The notes under the pieces: generated by a model
The model's input: the letters and a program-made list of their open reading frames with translations, nothing else
What the model was told of the DNA's origin: nothing
The model's database searches: none
Shown: positions 24,048 to 33,015 of the stretch, piece after piece
Layout: the number at the start of each line of letters is the position of its first letter
How positions within the stretch are numbered: the first letter of the stretch is position 1
Made by a program: the position numbers and the translations under genes
Source of the DNA: DASVWZ01 sp963715675
Lineage (GTDB): Bacteria > Acidobacteriota > Terriglobia > Terriglobales > Acidobacteriaceae
Assembly (NCBI GenBank): GCA_963715675.1
Contig: OY970265.1
Coordinates: 1-64,000 of the forward strand
Direction of reading: 5' to 3'
DNA: 64,000 nucleotides

Positions 24048-25748
24048 TCAATCGTCCATGATGGTGGAAAGGTCCCCCACCGGTTCGTTGAACTCCTTGC
24101 AGCGCAGGATGCGGCGCACGATTTTGCCGCTGCGGGTCTTGGGCAGCGAGTTCGTGAACTCAATCTCCTGCGGCATTGCCAGCGGCGAGAGCCGCTTGCG
24201 GATGTGGTTCATGATTTCCAGTTCCAGATCCCCCGACGCCTCGTAACCTCGCTTCAGGCTCACAAAGGCTTTCACCACTTCCATGTTGACCGGGTCGGGT
24301 TTGGCAACGGCAGCAGACTCAGCAACCGCGCGATGCTCCAGCAGGGCGGACTCGATCTCGAACGGGCCGACCAGGTGCCCGCCCGTATTGATGACGTCGT
24401 CGTCCCGTCCCATGAACCAGAAGTAGCCATCGGCGTCGACCGACGCCTGGTCTCCGCACAGGTACCAGCCATTCCTGAATTTCGCTTTGAATCCCGTCTC
24501 GTTGTTCCAGTAGCTGCGGACCTGCGATGGCCACCCGGGGCGCAGCGCAATCAGCCCTGCGACCCCCGGCTGATTTACCGGTTCGTAGGTCTTCGGGTTC
24601 AGCACCGTGGCGGTGATTCCAGGAAACGGTCTTCCCATGGAGCCCGGTTTGACCGGCATCCCGGGGAAGTTGGTGATCACGATGCAACCGGTTTCGGTCT
24701 GCCAGAACGTGTCGTGGAAGGGTTTGCCGAACACGTTTTGCGACCACGTGACTGCCTCGGCGTTGAGCGGTTCGCCGACGCTGGCCAGGTAGCGAAGGCT
24801 TGACAGATCATGCCGCTGCACGATGTCGCTCCCCTCCTTCATGAGCAGCCGGATGGCTGTGGGCGCCGAGTACCAGACCGTCACGCGGCGCTTTTCCATG
24901 AACTCATACCAGTGCTCTGCGTTAAAGCCGGCATCGAGCACAACCTGGGTAATGCCGTTCGCCCAGGGGCCGATGATGCCGTACGACGTGCCGGTCACCC
25001 AGCCGGGATCGGCGTTGCACCAGTAGATGTCATCAGGCTGCAGATCCAGCACCCATTTGGCGGTAAGGTATTGCGAAATGATGGAATAGTGAACGTGTTG
25101 CGCTCCCTTAGGCTGGCCAGTGGTACCGGAGGTGTAATGCAGAACCGACGGCGAATCGGCAGTCGTTGGGTAAACGGCGAAATCCTCAACGCGGGGCTCC
25201 CCCTCCATCTGGAAAGATACTTCCTTTGCCTGCAGCGGAGATTCGCCCGCGTCCACCACAATGATGTGCCGCAGGTTCGGCAATTGCTCGCGGATCTTGC
25301 GAACCTTGGGGAGGTGTTTCTTCTGAGTGACGATCGCCGAGGTTTTGGCGTTGTCGAGCCGCACGAAAAGCGATTCGTCGCCAAACGCGGAAAACAGCGG
25401 CTGGGCCACTGCCCCCGTCTTCAGGACCCCTAGGAACCCGATATACAGTTCGGGCACGCGATCCATGAACAGGCAGACCCGCTCGCCGGGCTGGATACCG
25501 AGCCCCCCGAGGAATTGGGCTATGGTGTTGGACAAAACGCGCAGGTCATCGAAAGTGAACCGCTTCTGGTTGCCCTGGTAGTCCTCCCAATGCAGTGCCA
25601 ACTTGCTCGCCATTCCCAGGTGACAGATGCGGTCGCTGCACATCCAGCCAATGTTGATGGGGTCGCCGGGCTTATACCCCAACTCTTGTTCAGACACACT
25701 CCAACTGAAATTGGCTGTGAGCTGCTCGTAAGAAGGTCTTACGCTCAT
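24048..25748 (-). CDS. AMP-forming acyl-CoA/acyl-ACP synthetase (acetyl-CoA synthetase-like)
   Basis: A 566-residue adenylating enzyme, first gene of the operon. Motifs: P-loop LHYTSGTTGQPKGAQH, FWQTETGC, NGWYLCGDQASVDADGYFWFMGRDDDVINTGGHLVGPFEIESAL and the catalytic lysine near the end in LPKTRSGKIVRR. It is closest to acetyl/propionyl-CoA synthetases and the acyl-ACP synthetase-like relatives. With the ACP and the Kbl-like synthase directly downstream, it probably activates a carboxylic acid and loads it onto CoA or the ACP. Confidence 0.88.
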   Translation of the reverse strand: MSVRPSYEQLTANFSWSVSEQELGYKPGDPINIGWMCSDRICHLGMASKLALHWEDYQGNQKRFTFDDLRVLSNTIAQFLGGLGIQPGERVCLFMDRVPELYIGFLGVLKTGAVAQPLFSAFGDESLFVRLDNAKTSAIVTQKKHLPKVRKIREQLPNLRHIIVVDAGESPLQAKEVSFQMEGEPRVEDFAVYPTTADSPSVLHYTSGTTGQPKGAQHVHYSIISQYLTAKWVLDLQPDDIYWCNADPGWVTGTSYGIIGPWANGITQVVLDAGFNAEHWYEFMEKRRVTVWYSAPTAIRLLMKEGSDIVQRHDLSSLRYLASVGEPLNAEAVTWSQNVFGKPFHDTFWQTETGCIVITNFPGMPVKPGSMGRPFPGITATVLNPKTYEPVNQPGVAGLIALRPGWPSQVRSYWNNETGFKAKFRNGWYLCGDQASVDADGYFWFMGRDDDVINTGGHLVGPFEIESALLEHRAVAESAAVAKPDPVNMEVVKAFVSLKRGYEASGDLELEIMNHIRKRLSPLAMPQEIEFTNSLPKTRSGKIVRRILRCKEFNEPVGDLSTIMDD

Positions 25749-26117
25749 GGTGGTTGCCCCCTATTGCGTCCCTTGGCTTCTAATGTGCCAAAACGGCGAT
25801 CACGCTGTTCGGTCTGACGCCAAGGGCACTCCTCGCCGAATGTACCGACGCTCTACGAATGCAACTACGCTGCTGGCGATACAATGCCACAGGGAGTTTA
25901 GCCTGTATGAAATTCGTAAAGCAGTGATCTATGTCCGCCTGCATTGTGATATAGGCAATTACGGGGGTACAGGTGTTAGGCGGAGGGCCCGATTTGCCCC
26001 GGACTGCGCTACTGGCCGAGGCAACGAAGGAGCAGCATGTCCTGATCCGCAAGCAGCAGGCGTAGATCGGGCAAGTGTTGGTGAATGCTAAGCGGCGAAG
26101 AAAAACCCTCGCCCGCC
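25749..26117. other. Intergenic region upstream of the acyl synthetase operon
   Basis: 369 bases with no supported gene. It must hold the operon promoter. It also borders a decayed TPR gene at 26118, so part of it may be the remains of that gene, though nothing is recognisable. Confidence 0.4.
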
Positions 26118-26273
26118 TCACTGCATGGCGTAAGCGCAGTCGAAACCGACGCGGGCCAGCGGCCCACAGGAAAAGTTCAGCACCAGCCGGTGGTGGTCAA
26201 TGAACTTCTGAAATTCCGCTTCCGCCCGGTCGGCGTCGTGCAGCATGAGATAAGCTTCTCCACGCCAATACAC
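26118..26273 (-). pseudogene. Remnant of a TPR-containing protein
   Basis: About 51 codons (VYWRGEAYLMLHDADRAEAEFQKFIDHHRLVLNF, then GPLARVGFDCAYAMQ) match the TPR tail seen in many acidobacterial serine/threonine kinase or winged-helix TPR proteins, which normally read YLRGEAYL..GAAEFQKILDHRG and continue ALARAYALQGD. The rest of the gene is missing on both sides. Confidence 0.6.
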
Positions 26274-26331
26274 TGGGCGCAGGGCGACCGCGAGGTTCGA
26301 AAGGCCAGTCGCTCCAAGCACTGCTGGAGGC

Positions 26332-26565
26332 TCAGTCCACAATGTGGGGGTCGACAGCTATCTTCCAGTGCTTCAACAGCCACTCCGGGATGTAACTGCG
26401 GTTCTTGTTCCGCTCACACCATAGCCTAAGCTCATTCGATCCAGCGCAGTTGCGTTCATCCAAGTTCAGTCGTCGCACCTGGTTTTCAAACTCGGTTACT
26501 GTGGATGGAGGGTGGGGATCCAGGATTGGTTTCCCCCAGTTTGGGTTGCCTCGTCTGCGAGTCAT
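26332..26565 (-). CDS. Small protein with N-terminal RRRGNPNWGKP motif
   Basis: 77 residues from ATG 26565 (GAGGATTTA upstream). The N-terminus MTRRRGNPNWGKP is followed by TEFENQVRRLNLDERNCAGSNELRLWCERNKNRSYIPEWLLKHWKI. It resembles small proteins of unknown function in Acidobacteriota that start the same way; this is from memory and not checked. It is probably basic and may bind nucleic acid. Confidence 0.6.
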   Translation of the reverse strand: MTRRRGNPNWGKPILDPHPPSTVTEFENQVRRLNLDERNCAGSNELRLWCERNKNRSYIPEWLLKHWKIAVDPHIVD

Positions 26566-26950
26566 TAAATCCTCAAGTCCTCCTTCTATAGCAGATAAAC
26601 CTCTATGGTACCCTATGCACGAATTGAGTGTTACACAAGCGGGTGTTGCGGCCATCCCGGGATTTCACGACCAAATCATGTGTCCGGTACGGTTCCAGCT
26701 TTTATCGCCTCGCTCGCATTGCTCGCTAAGGTCTTCCGTGCCGGCTGCCATGGACCTGCTCAGCACCGCAGGCCGATACGGCGGTTCATCGGGCTGAGTC
26801 GGGACATCCGGGACGCATTCTGGTCATACTCAATGGTACGCCTCGGGCCCCTTGGAAACCGTCTCTACAATGTGACACCCACCCCGATCCGGTTCGCGGG
26901 TTCCACACTTGTCGGTAACGCTGCCGAAGCAATGCCGCCGTAAACAGCCT
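26566..26950. other. Intergenic region
   Basis: 385 bases. A plus-strand frame is open from 26605 to 26943, but it has no ribosome site and an unnatural composition, so I do not call it. Nothing else is visible. Confidence 0.4.
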
Positions 26951-27235
26951 TCAGAACATGACGCAGGCTTCGTTGACTCTCTCCAGTACCCGTTCCAGCA
27001 GCGCCAAGTCCGCCTGCAGTTTCATCTTCAGCGCGGCGTCTGGCTGCCGGTCGATTTCATCCTTAAGGCTGTGCTTCTTGCCGGCGAGAAGGTCGGCGGT
27101 TTGTTCGAGTTCACCGGAGTCGAATCGCAAGTCGTGGGCCAGGACTTTGTCCACCAGTTCCTTGTACCGCTGGGGATCCTCTAACAAGACGTTCGCAAGC
27201 AGATTCAGCTCGTCTGTTGTTAAGTGGAATTGCAT
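26951..27235 (-). CDS. Small helical hypothetical protein
   Basis: 94 residues, ATG preceded by gagggagggg. Highly charged, helical sequence (MQFHLTTDELNLLANVLLEDPQRYKELVDKVLAHDLRF..ALLERVLERVNEACVMF). Same style as the small proteins at 21152 and 22169. No family recognised; single gene divergent from the Crp/Fnr gene. Confidence 0.62.
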   Translation of the reverse strand: MQFHLTTDELNLLANVLLEDPQRYKELVDKVLAHDLRFDSGELEQTADLLAGKKHSLKDEIDRQPDAALKMKLQADLALLERVLERVNEACVMF

Positions 27236-27535
27236 AACCCCTCCCTCAATAGAGAAAGTGCCTTGGAAACTCTATGGAAATTGGATCACGGTAACCATCG
27301 CACTGTCAGTGACAGCGATTCACGTTTGACGGTCAAGGGCAGTGGCGATGGGGCCCCGACATCTAGGGTTCTTACTCGCCACGAACGAGACCGAGTGAGT
27401 GAAGTCACAGCCCTCTGTAGTGAGGGTCACAGCCAAGGCGTTCATGTGGGCGAACACTAGTGTGGTGACGCACGTGACAAGCGCCCTGATCTACGGGGAC
27501 GCTGACCGGAAGACCAGCGTCACCGGAGGTGATTC

Positions 27536-28258
27536 GTGCTTTCACCATACGGTCTGGATATCATCGAAAGCTGCCTGACGTGCAGGATGCGCATTGAGCG
27601 GCTCTTTTGCAATCTGCCCGGCGCGGCATTGCAGGCTTTTGACACCATCAAGTACGCGACGGCGTATCCCAAGGGCGCAGTGTTGTTTGTCGAAGGGCAG
27701 GTGCCACGAGGCATATTTGTATTGTGCAAGGGGCGAGTCAAGCTCTCCCTTTGCGACCCCGACGGCAAAACGTTGATCACAAAGATTGCCGAACCGGGCG
27801 AGGTTCTGGGCCTCAGTGCCACGGTTTCGGGAAAGCCGTATCTGTTATCCGCCGAAACCCTTGCTCCGTGCCAGGTGAACTTCGTGAAGCGCGATGACTT
27901 CCTGCGTTTCCTTAAAGAACATTCCGAGGCGTGCTTCAAGGTCACCGAACAGTTGAGCGAAAAGTACAACACCGCGTGCCATGAAATCCGCGGTTTGGGT
28001 CTTTCCCATTCGGCAGGGGAAAAGCTGGCGCACCTACTGCTGGAATGGAGCTCGAAGCATGGGGAAACTGCCAAACCGGAGCCCCGGCTGAAATTGGCTC
28101 TCACCCACGAACAGATCGCGCAAATGATAGGAACGTCACGCGAGACGGTGACGCGCATGTTTATGGAGTTCAAGAGGCGGCAGATCGTGCAAGGCGTGGG
28201 TTCCACGATCGTTATCCGCAACAAGACCGCGCTGAAGAGGATTGCAGCGAATAATTAG
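27536..28258 (+). CDS. Crp/Fnr-family regulator with FNR-like cysteines
   Basis: A 240-residue transcription regulator starting at GTG 27536 (GGAGGTGATTC). The cyclic-nucleotide-binding fold occupies about 40-150 (YPKGAVLFVEGQVPRGIFVLCKGRVKLSL), a dimer helix follows, and the C-terminal helix-turn-helix reads LALTHEQIAQMIGTSRETVTRMFMEFKRRQIV. N-terminal C13, C16 and C25 together with C112 (in APCQVNF, where FNR has its fourth cluster ligand) suggest a possible 4Fe-4S oxygen sensor, although the third cysteine is spaced more widely than in E. coli FNR. Targets unknown. Confidence 0.88.
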   Translation: MLSPYGLDIIESCLTCRMRIERLFCNLPGAALQAFDTIKYATAYPKGAVLFVEGQVPRGIFVLCKGRVKLSLCDPDGKTLITKIAEPGEVLGLSATVSGKPYLLSAETLAPCQVNFVKRDDFLRFLKEHSEACFKVTEQLSEKYNTACHEIRGLGLSHSAGEKLAHLLLEWSSKHGETAKPEPRLKLALTHEQIAQMIGTSRETVTRMFMEFKRRQIVQGVGSTIVIRNKTALKRIAANN

Positions 28259-28597
28259 TGCAGTGGCTAACCCCCCCTTCGAGAATCGGCTGGAAGGTGC
28301 CGAACCGAGCCGATCCGATGCAATCGGGGCCTGCTCCCATGTTAGGGAGGGTCAGGCGGGTAGCGGTAGCGGAGGGTGACGTAGAAACAAAGTGAACCGG
28401 TTCACGCGAAATGAACGCGCTACCTCGCTATCAATTGGCGGCAATCGCGATAGCGCTCATTGATCGGGTCGTGGGTATAATCGAGCCCCCGACGGCCGCC
28501 GACACATAGCGGCCTGGCTGACCCAGCAACGCAAGAAAAATGGGCGACCCTGGAACGGCCGCCCAATCTCTTCACTCGACTCTCGTTCGAGCAACTT
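28259..28597. other. Intergenic region between convergent genes
   Basis: 339 bases between the Crp/Fnr and OmpA-like genes, which converge. Apart from the terminator at 28536-28566 I see no gene. Confidence 0.45.
28536..28566 (-). terminator. Terminator of the OmpA-like gene
   Basis: On the minus strand: TGGGCG, a 13-base loop, CGCCCA, then TTTTT, 32 bases after the stop. Confidence 0.7.
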
Positions 28598-30346
28598 CTA
28601 CTTGGTCATCTTTTCCTTTTCAGACGCCATTTCGACGCCGCTGGGTTTCGTCGGACCGTTACGGTCAACCAGCCTGGCGAAGTCCTGCGACTTGAACGGA
28701 TACTCGCGAGTTGACTCTTGTCCGGGGGGACTCAAGGTGAGGTCCACTCGGCGGTTGTAGGCCAGCACGATCGTCTGTATTTTCTGGAGAGTCTTCTGCC
28801 GTTCCTCATCACTCAGGCCGGCATCCTGCTCCACCAGTTGCTTGACTTGATCGACACTCAGATTTTGCTCTTTGCCGTATGCCTGAGCCTCAAGGTTGGC
28901 CTCGGGGATCCCCTGTTCGACCAGGAACCGCTTGGTCAGCGTGGCACGCCTTTCCGAGAGCGGCTGGTTGTAGGCCTGCGGTCCGCGCTTATCGGCGTGT
29001 CCGGAGAGAACCAGGTGGGCATCCGGTTTGACCGCAAGATATTGCTTGAAAGCATCTGCAATGGACTTGAGGGTGGCCTTCTCGCTGTCGAGAAGAGCGG
29101 CTTCTGACTTGATCGATCGCGGCCGGTCGGTCGGGAAATAAACGCTGCGCATCGAGAGTTTGGTCTCGGGTTGCTCAATCGAGCCGACGATGTGCAGGGT
29201 AGCGGTCTTGGTGTCGGCACCACCGCAACCGTTGCTGGCGGTGAGCGTGTAGGTAACGGTTTCATCGACCGCGCCGGGATCGGTCTTCTTGGGGGTGATC
29301 TGCAGATTACGGCTGCCGGTAGGACTGACCGTGCCTAACGGGTCAATCGAAACCGTCGAAGCGTTTGCCGCGGTCCAGTTCAATGCCGTGCTGTCATCCA
29401 CAACGACCTTATCCCCGACGCGTTTGTAGTGGACCTCTGCCGGGGTAAGCCCCAGGTTGGCCTGAATCGCGTTGTTCACATTGACGGTGGCGCTGGAAGT
29501 TGCAGTGCCGCCTGGTCCAGTCGCGGTCAGGTTGTAGGTGGTGGTCTGCGTGGGCTGGACGGATTGCTGGCCCGAATTCGCGACCGTACCAACCGGGGTG
29601 ATCTCAACGTGAGCGGCGTCGGAGGACGTCCAATTGAGTTGCGAGGCATCTCCGCAGTTGAGCTGCGCCGCAGTGGTCGACAACTGCGCAGTAGGCTTGG
29701 CAACAGCGACAGTGGCGCTGGCCGTCCCTACGGTGAAGCGGGGTATGGAGCTGAGTTTTTCCCCCCGCGACCAGGCAACCGTCTTGCGAACACCCTTCGG
29801 GATATCGACGACTACGCGCTGGTTTGCAGGGACGTTGACCGGTCCCGACCACGCTTCCTTGTCGCCTGACAAAACCGAAACCTGGTAGCTGCCGGGTGGG
29901 ACAACCAGTTCTTGCTTCCACCACCAGTCGTGATCGAATTCGTCGCCGTGGCCGACGAAGTAATCGGGCGTTTTCCCATTCAGCAGAATCGCATCGCGGT
30001 CGGCTCCCTCGATGGTCATGGCGCCAAAGGGACCTGAAACGGTTCCGGCGACCGGCGTCAGGTTGACGTTGAGGTCGGTAGTTTTGCCGGCGGTGATGGT
30101 GACGGTTTGGGTGGACGGAGTATAGCCGTAATTGGCCAGCACGATCTTATGGTCGCCCGCGCTGACGCTCAGGGAGTGATGCTTGCTTGCTTCGCTGATG
30201 GCGCGGCCGTCCAAGAAGATGTAGGCCTGCTTGGGTGTGACAGTAATGACGAGTTTGCCGTTCTGCGCAGATGCTGACAGTCCACCCGTCAGCACGAGCA
30301 GCACAGTGGATACGATGACACGGGACAGATAGCCTTTGTACTTCAT
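28598..30346 (-). CDS. Outer-membrane-associated PEGA / OmpA-domain protein
   Basis: A 582-residue exported protein (signal peptide VSTVLLVLTGGLSASAQ; ribosome site aaggag). Order: PEGA-like domain (30-95, KLVITVTPKQAYIFLDGRAIS), a second beta domain (115-190), two Ig-like repeats with LNWTSSDAAHVEI / LNWTAANASTVSI (about 225-385), and a C-terminal OmpA peptidoglycan-binding domain (about 395-545, VYFPTDRPR..LSGHADKRGPQAYNQPLSERRA). It probably ties a surface structure to the cell wall. The OmpA domain carries an unusual insertion after AYGKEQ. Single gene. Confidence 0.87.
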   Translation of the reverse strand: MKYKGYLSRVIVSTVLLVLTGGLSASAQNGKLVITVTPKQAYIFLDGRAISEASKHHSLSVSAGDHKIVLANYGYTPSTQTVTITAGKTTDLNVNLTPVAGTVSGPFGAMTIEGADRDAILLNGKTPDYFVGHGDEFDHDWWWKQELVVPPGSYQVSVLSGDKEAWSGPVNVPANQRVVVDIPKGVRKTVAWSRGEKLSSIPRFTVGTASATVAVAKPTAQLSTTAAQLNCGDASQLNWTSSDAAHVEITPVGTVANSGQQSVQPTQTTTYNLTATGPGGTATSSATVNVNNAIQANLGLTPAEVHYKRVGDKVVVDDSTALNWTAANASTVSIDPLGTVSPTGSRNLQITPKKTDPGAVDETVTYTLTASNGCGGADTKTATLHIVGSIEQPETKLSMRSVYFPTDRPRSIKSEAALLDSEKATLKSIADAFKQYLAVKPDAHLVLSGHADKRGPQAYNQPLSERRATLTKRFLVEQGIPEANLEAQAYGKEQNLSVDQVKQLVEQDAGLSDEERQKTLQKIQTIVLAYNRRVDLTLSPPGQESTREYPFKSQDFARLVDRNGPTKPSGVEMASEKEKMTK

Positions 30347-30976
30347 ATTGATCTCCTTTTTGGAAACCCTGAACGGGAGCTTTCGCCGCGTGATTAGCGC
30401 AGAAAGCTCGGGTCCTGGATCACTATCGAAAAATAGATGGCAAACCGGGAGCAGGTAAAACAGATCCTGTGTTCGGTTCGCTGCTAACCAATCTTCCGGA
30501 CCCGATCACGCTTCGGGCCGCCCCCGGATACACCGGGGTTTCGTTCTTGACCTCGGAAGCGACACCATTGTACGCCCATCTGGCCTGATCATGACATGGA
30601 CGAAACGATTCTTCAGAGCACTTCCCGGCGATCTGCCGTCCGCACAGGCCTGGCCGGCATCGTCCCATCCTGCGCCCTGTTCTCGCAACGCCCCTCTCAC
30701 GCGGTCTCTGGTTAAGGCGATCCGCGTTACCGAAAAGGGGCCACCACAACCTGCTGAAGCCTGCCTGGGCTCAGGTCGGTCGATGGCCGGTGCTGGTTAT
30801 TGTGAAAATGGTTTTGTAGCCAGAGATCTTCTCCAGATCTGGCCCGTTCGCCGCCAGAAATGCGCATCAATCTGCACTTATTCCGCAAGATTTTTCACCC
30901 TTGTATCTGAATCGATTCCGTGCTATAGAAGGCGCGCAGTTTGAAAGCAGTTCGCAACGAAAACGGAGGAACGACG
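30347..30976. other. Long intergenic region between divergent surface-protein genes
   Basis: 630 bases between the OmpA-like gene (minus) and the GloVer gene (plus). No supported gene or strong structure; it should hold both promoters. Confidence 0.45.
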
Positions 30977-32176
30977 ATGACGAGCACACTGCAACAACGC
31001 ATTTCGAGGATGGGCTTGGCAGCGGCCGGTGCCGTGCTGACGTTAGTGGTCCTGCTTGCGTTCGGGGTAGCGACAACCCCAGTGGCGCAAGCGCAAACCT
31101 TCACTGATCTTTACAACTTCACAGGGTCGTCGGACGGAGGATATCCCTATGCCAGTCTGATCCGCGATGCCGTGGGGAATCTTTATGGCACCACCTATTA
31201 TGCCGGCGCTTCCGGCTACGGAACGGTGTTCAAGGTGAACAAAAAGGGCGTCGAGACCGTGCTGTACAACTTTACTGGCGGGGCCGACGGGGGCTATCCT
31301 TTCGCCGGATTGATCCGGGACAAAGTAGGCAACCTCTATGGCACCACTTACTACGGCGGCGCTACCGGCTACGGAACGGTGTTCAAGGTGGACAAGAAGG
31401 GCACCGAAACCGTGCTGTACAGCTTCACCGGGGGGACGACGGACGGATGCTATCCCTACCAGGGTGTGGTCCAGGACAAAACGGGTAATTTCTATGGCAC
31501 CACCGAGAGCTGCGGCGCTTCCAGCAATGGAACGGTGTTCAAACTGAGCAAGAAAGGCACGTTGACCTTGCTGCATAGCTTCGCGGGCGGGACGTCGGAC
31601 GGGGCAGCTCCTCTCTACGGGAGTTTGCTCATGGGTAAGAACGGCAACCTTTATGGCGTGACCGAGGCGGGCGGGGCGACCGGTCAAGGAACGGTGTACA
31701 AGCTGAGCAAGAAGGGCACCGAGACCGTTCTGTACAGCTTCGCGGGCGGGACGACGGACGGCTGCTATCCATTCGGATCTGTGGCGCTGGACAAGACGAA
31801 CAACGTCTATGGCACCGCCGAGTCCTGCGGCGCCTCCAGCGCGGGAATCGTGTGGAAGGTGAACAAGAAGGGCACGGAGACCGTGCTGTACAACTTCACG
31901 GGCGGGGCCGACGGTGCATATCCGCTCGCAGGTGTGATTTTGGATGCGACGGGAAACCTCTATGGCGACACCGAGGTAGGGGGCGCGTCCGGACTGGGAG
32001 CGGTGTATAAACTGAGTAAGAAAGGAACGGAAACCGTGCTGCACAGCTTCGCGGGGTCGGACGGAGAGATACCGCTTGGAGGTGTGATCAGGGACGCGAA
32101 GGGCACTCTGTACGGCACCACTGCGGATGGTGGCAGCGGCGGCTACGGTGTGGTATGGCAGATCACCAAGAAGTAG
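30977..32176 (+). CDS. Secreted GloVer-repeat protein, highly regular
   Basis: 399 residues from ATG 30977 (GGAGGAACGACG). Signal peptide about 1-38 (LVVLLAFGVATTPVAQAQ), then about nine near-identical repeats of 40 residues: TVLYNFTGGADGGYPFAGL, then RDKVGNLYGTTYYGGA, then GYGTVFKVDKKGTE. The DNA repeats are also similar, so the gene arose by recent internal duplication. Same family as 6162 but with far more uniform repeats. Surface or secreted; function unknown. Confidence 0.87.
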   Translation: MTSTLQQRISRMGLAAAGAVLTLVVLLAFGVATTPVAQAQTFTDLYNFTGSSDGGYPYASLIRDAVGNLYGTTYYAGASGYGTVFKVNKKGVETVLYNFTGGADGGYPFAGLIRDKVGNLYGTTYYGGATGYGTVFKVDKKGTETVLYSFTGGTTDGCYPYQGVVQDKTGNFYGTTESCGASSNGTVFKLSKKGTLTLLHSFAGGTSDGAAPLYGSLLMGKNGNLYGVTEAGGATGQGTVYKLSKKGTETVLYSFAGGTTDGCYPFGSVALDKTNNVYGTAESCGASSAGIVWKVNKKGTETVLYNFTGGADGAYPLAGVILDATGNLYGDTEVGGASGLGAVYKLSKKGTETVLHSFAGSDGEIPLGGVIRDAKGTLYGTTADGGSGGYGVVWQITKK

Positions 32177-32290
32177 TTAGTCTGGCAGGAGCGCAGTAGC
32201 CTTAGCGCGAACCTGTTCTATAAAGCAGTGGTTGAGAGTTGATGACCATCCGAACGGCGGCCAGGGAAGCTCTGGCCGTTCTGGTCGGCG

Positions 32291-32322
32291 AGGGCCGAGC
32301 TCACCAGGTTCGGCCCTTTCTT
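32291..32322 (+). terminator. Terminator after the GloVer gene
   Basis: AGGGCCGA, eleven-base loop, TCGGCCCT, then TTTCTT. A second hairpin (GGCCAG..CTGGCC, 32259-32277) stands just before it. Confidence 0.85.
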
Positions 32323-32436
32323 AATTGTCAGTGATCTTGGCGCGGTTGGAGACAGCACCCGACGCGATGCAGTGGGGACATCGCCATTTCACTCACAACC
32401 GGGTGGTGCGGGTGGGCCGTCACGCGGCGTGCGGCC

Positions 32437-32922
32437 TTACCGTTTGTAACCGATCGTACGCAGGAGGTCGTGCCGCCAGGCGGCGTCTGCAGGCCCCTCT
32501 ACGCCTTTCGGGGGACTGCCGTCAATCACTCCCAGCACCCCTTGACCCTGCTCGCTGCGGGCTACGACGATCTCCACCGGGTTGGCGGTCGCACAGAAGA
32601 TCGTGCAAACCTCGGGCACGTTTCGGATTGCGCTCAATATATTGATGGGATAGGCATTCTGGATCACCAGTACGAAGGTGTGACCCGAACCGAGTGCCTG
32701 CGCATTCCGTACGGCGATCTCTTGCAGCGCCTGGTCATTCCCTTCCGACCGCGTCAGGCACGCCCCGGAGCTTTCATTGAACGCCAGACCAAACCTGGCC
32801 TGCGGCACCGTGGTCGCAACTGCTTCGTAGAGGTCCTCCACCGTTTTGATAAAGTGTGATTGGCCGACGAGGATGTTGGCATCAGATGGAAACTCCATGC
32901 GAATGGCCTCGATTTCGAGCAT
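32437..32922 (-). CDS. Adenosine-specific kinase (DUF355 / PF04008 family)
   Basis: 161 residues from ATG 32922 (GAGGAGAATT). Matches the small adenosine-specific kinase family known from archaea and bacteria: NILVGQSHFIKTVEDLYEAVATTVPQARFGLAFNESSGACLTRSEGND, GSGHTFVLVIQNAYPINILSAIRNVPEVCTIFCATANPVEIVVA, and GVLGVIDGSPPKGVE. The family binds adenosine or AMP; its physiological role is unclear. It is followed on the same strand by a Cache-domain protein whose gene lies upstream, with about 90 bases between them. Confidence 0.9.
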   Translation of the reverse strand: MLEIEAIRMEFPSDANILVGQSHFIKTVEDLYEAVATTVPQARFGLAFNESSGACLTRSEGNDQALQEIAVRNAQALGSGHTFVLVIQNAYPINILSAIRNVPEVCTIFCATANPVEIVVARSEQGQGVLGVIDGSPPKGVEGPADAAWRHDLLRTIGYKR

Positions 32923-33015
32923 AATTCTCCTCTTGACAGGGCAAGGTGTGATGCCCTCCGTTTTCAATCCAGGTGCGCCCATTGTACCGACTTCGACTGC
33001 CGGCCCCGGGTCGCC

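Noticed and set aside
26605..26943. Open plus-strand frame of 112 codons
   Set aside because: No ribosome site and composition unlike the surrounding genes.
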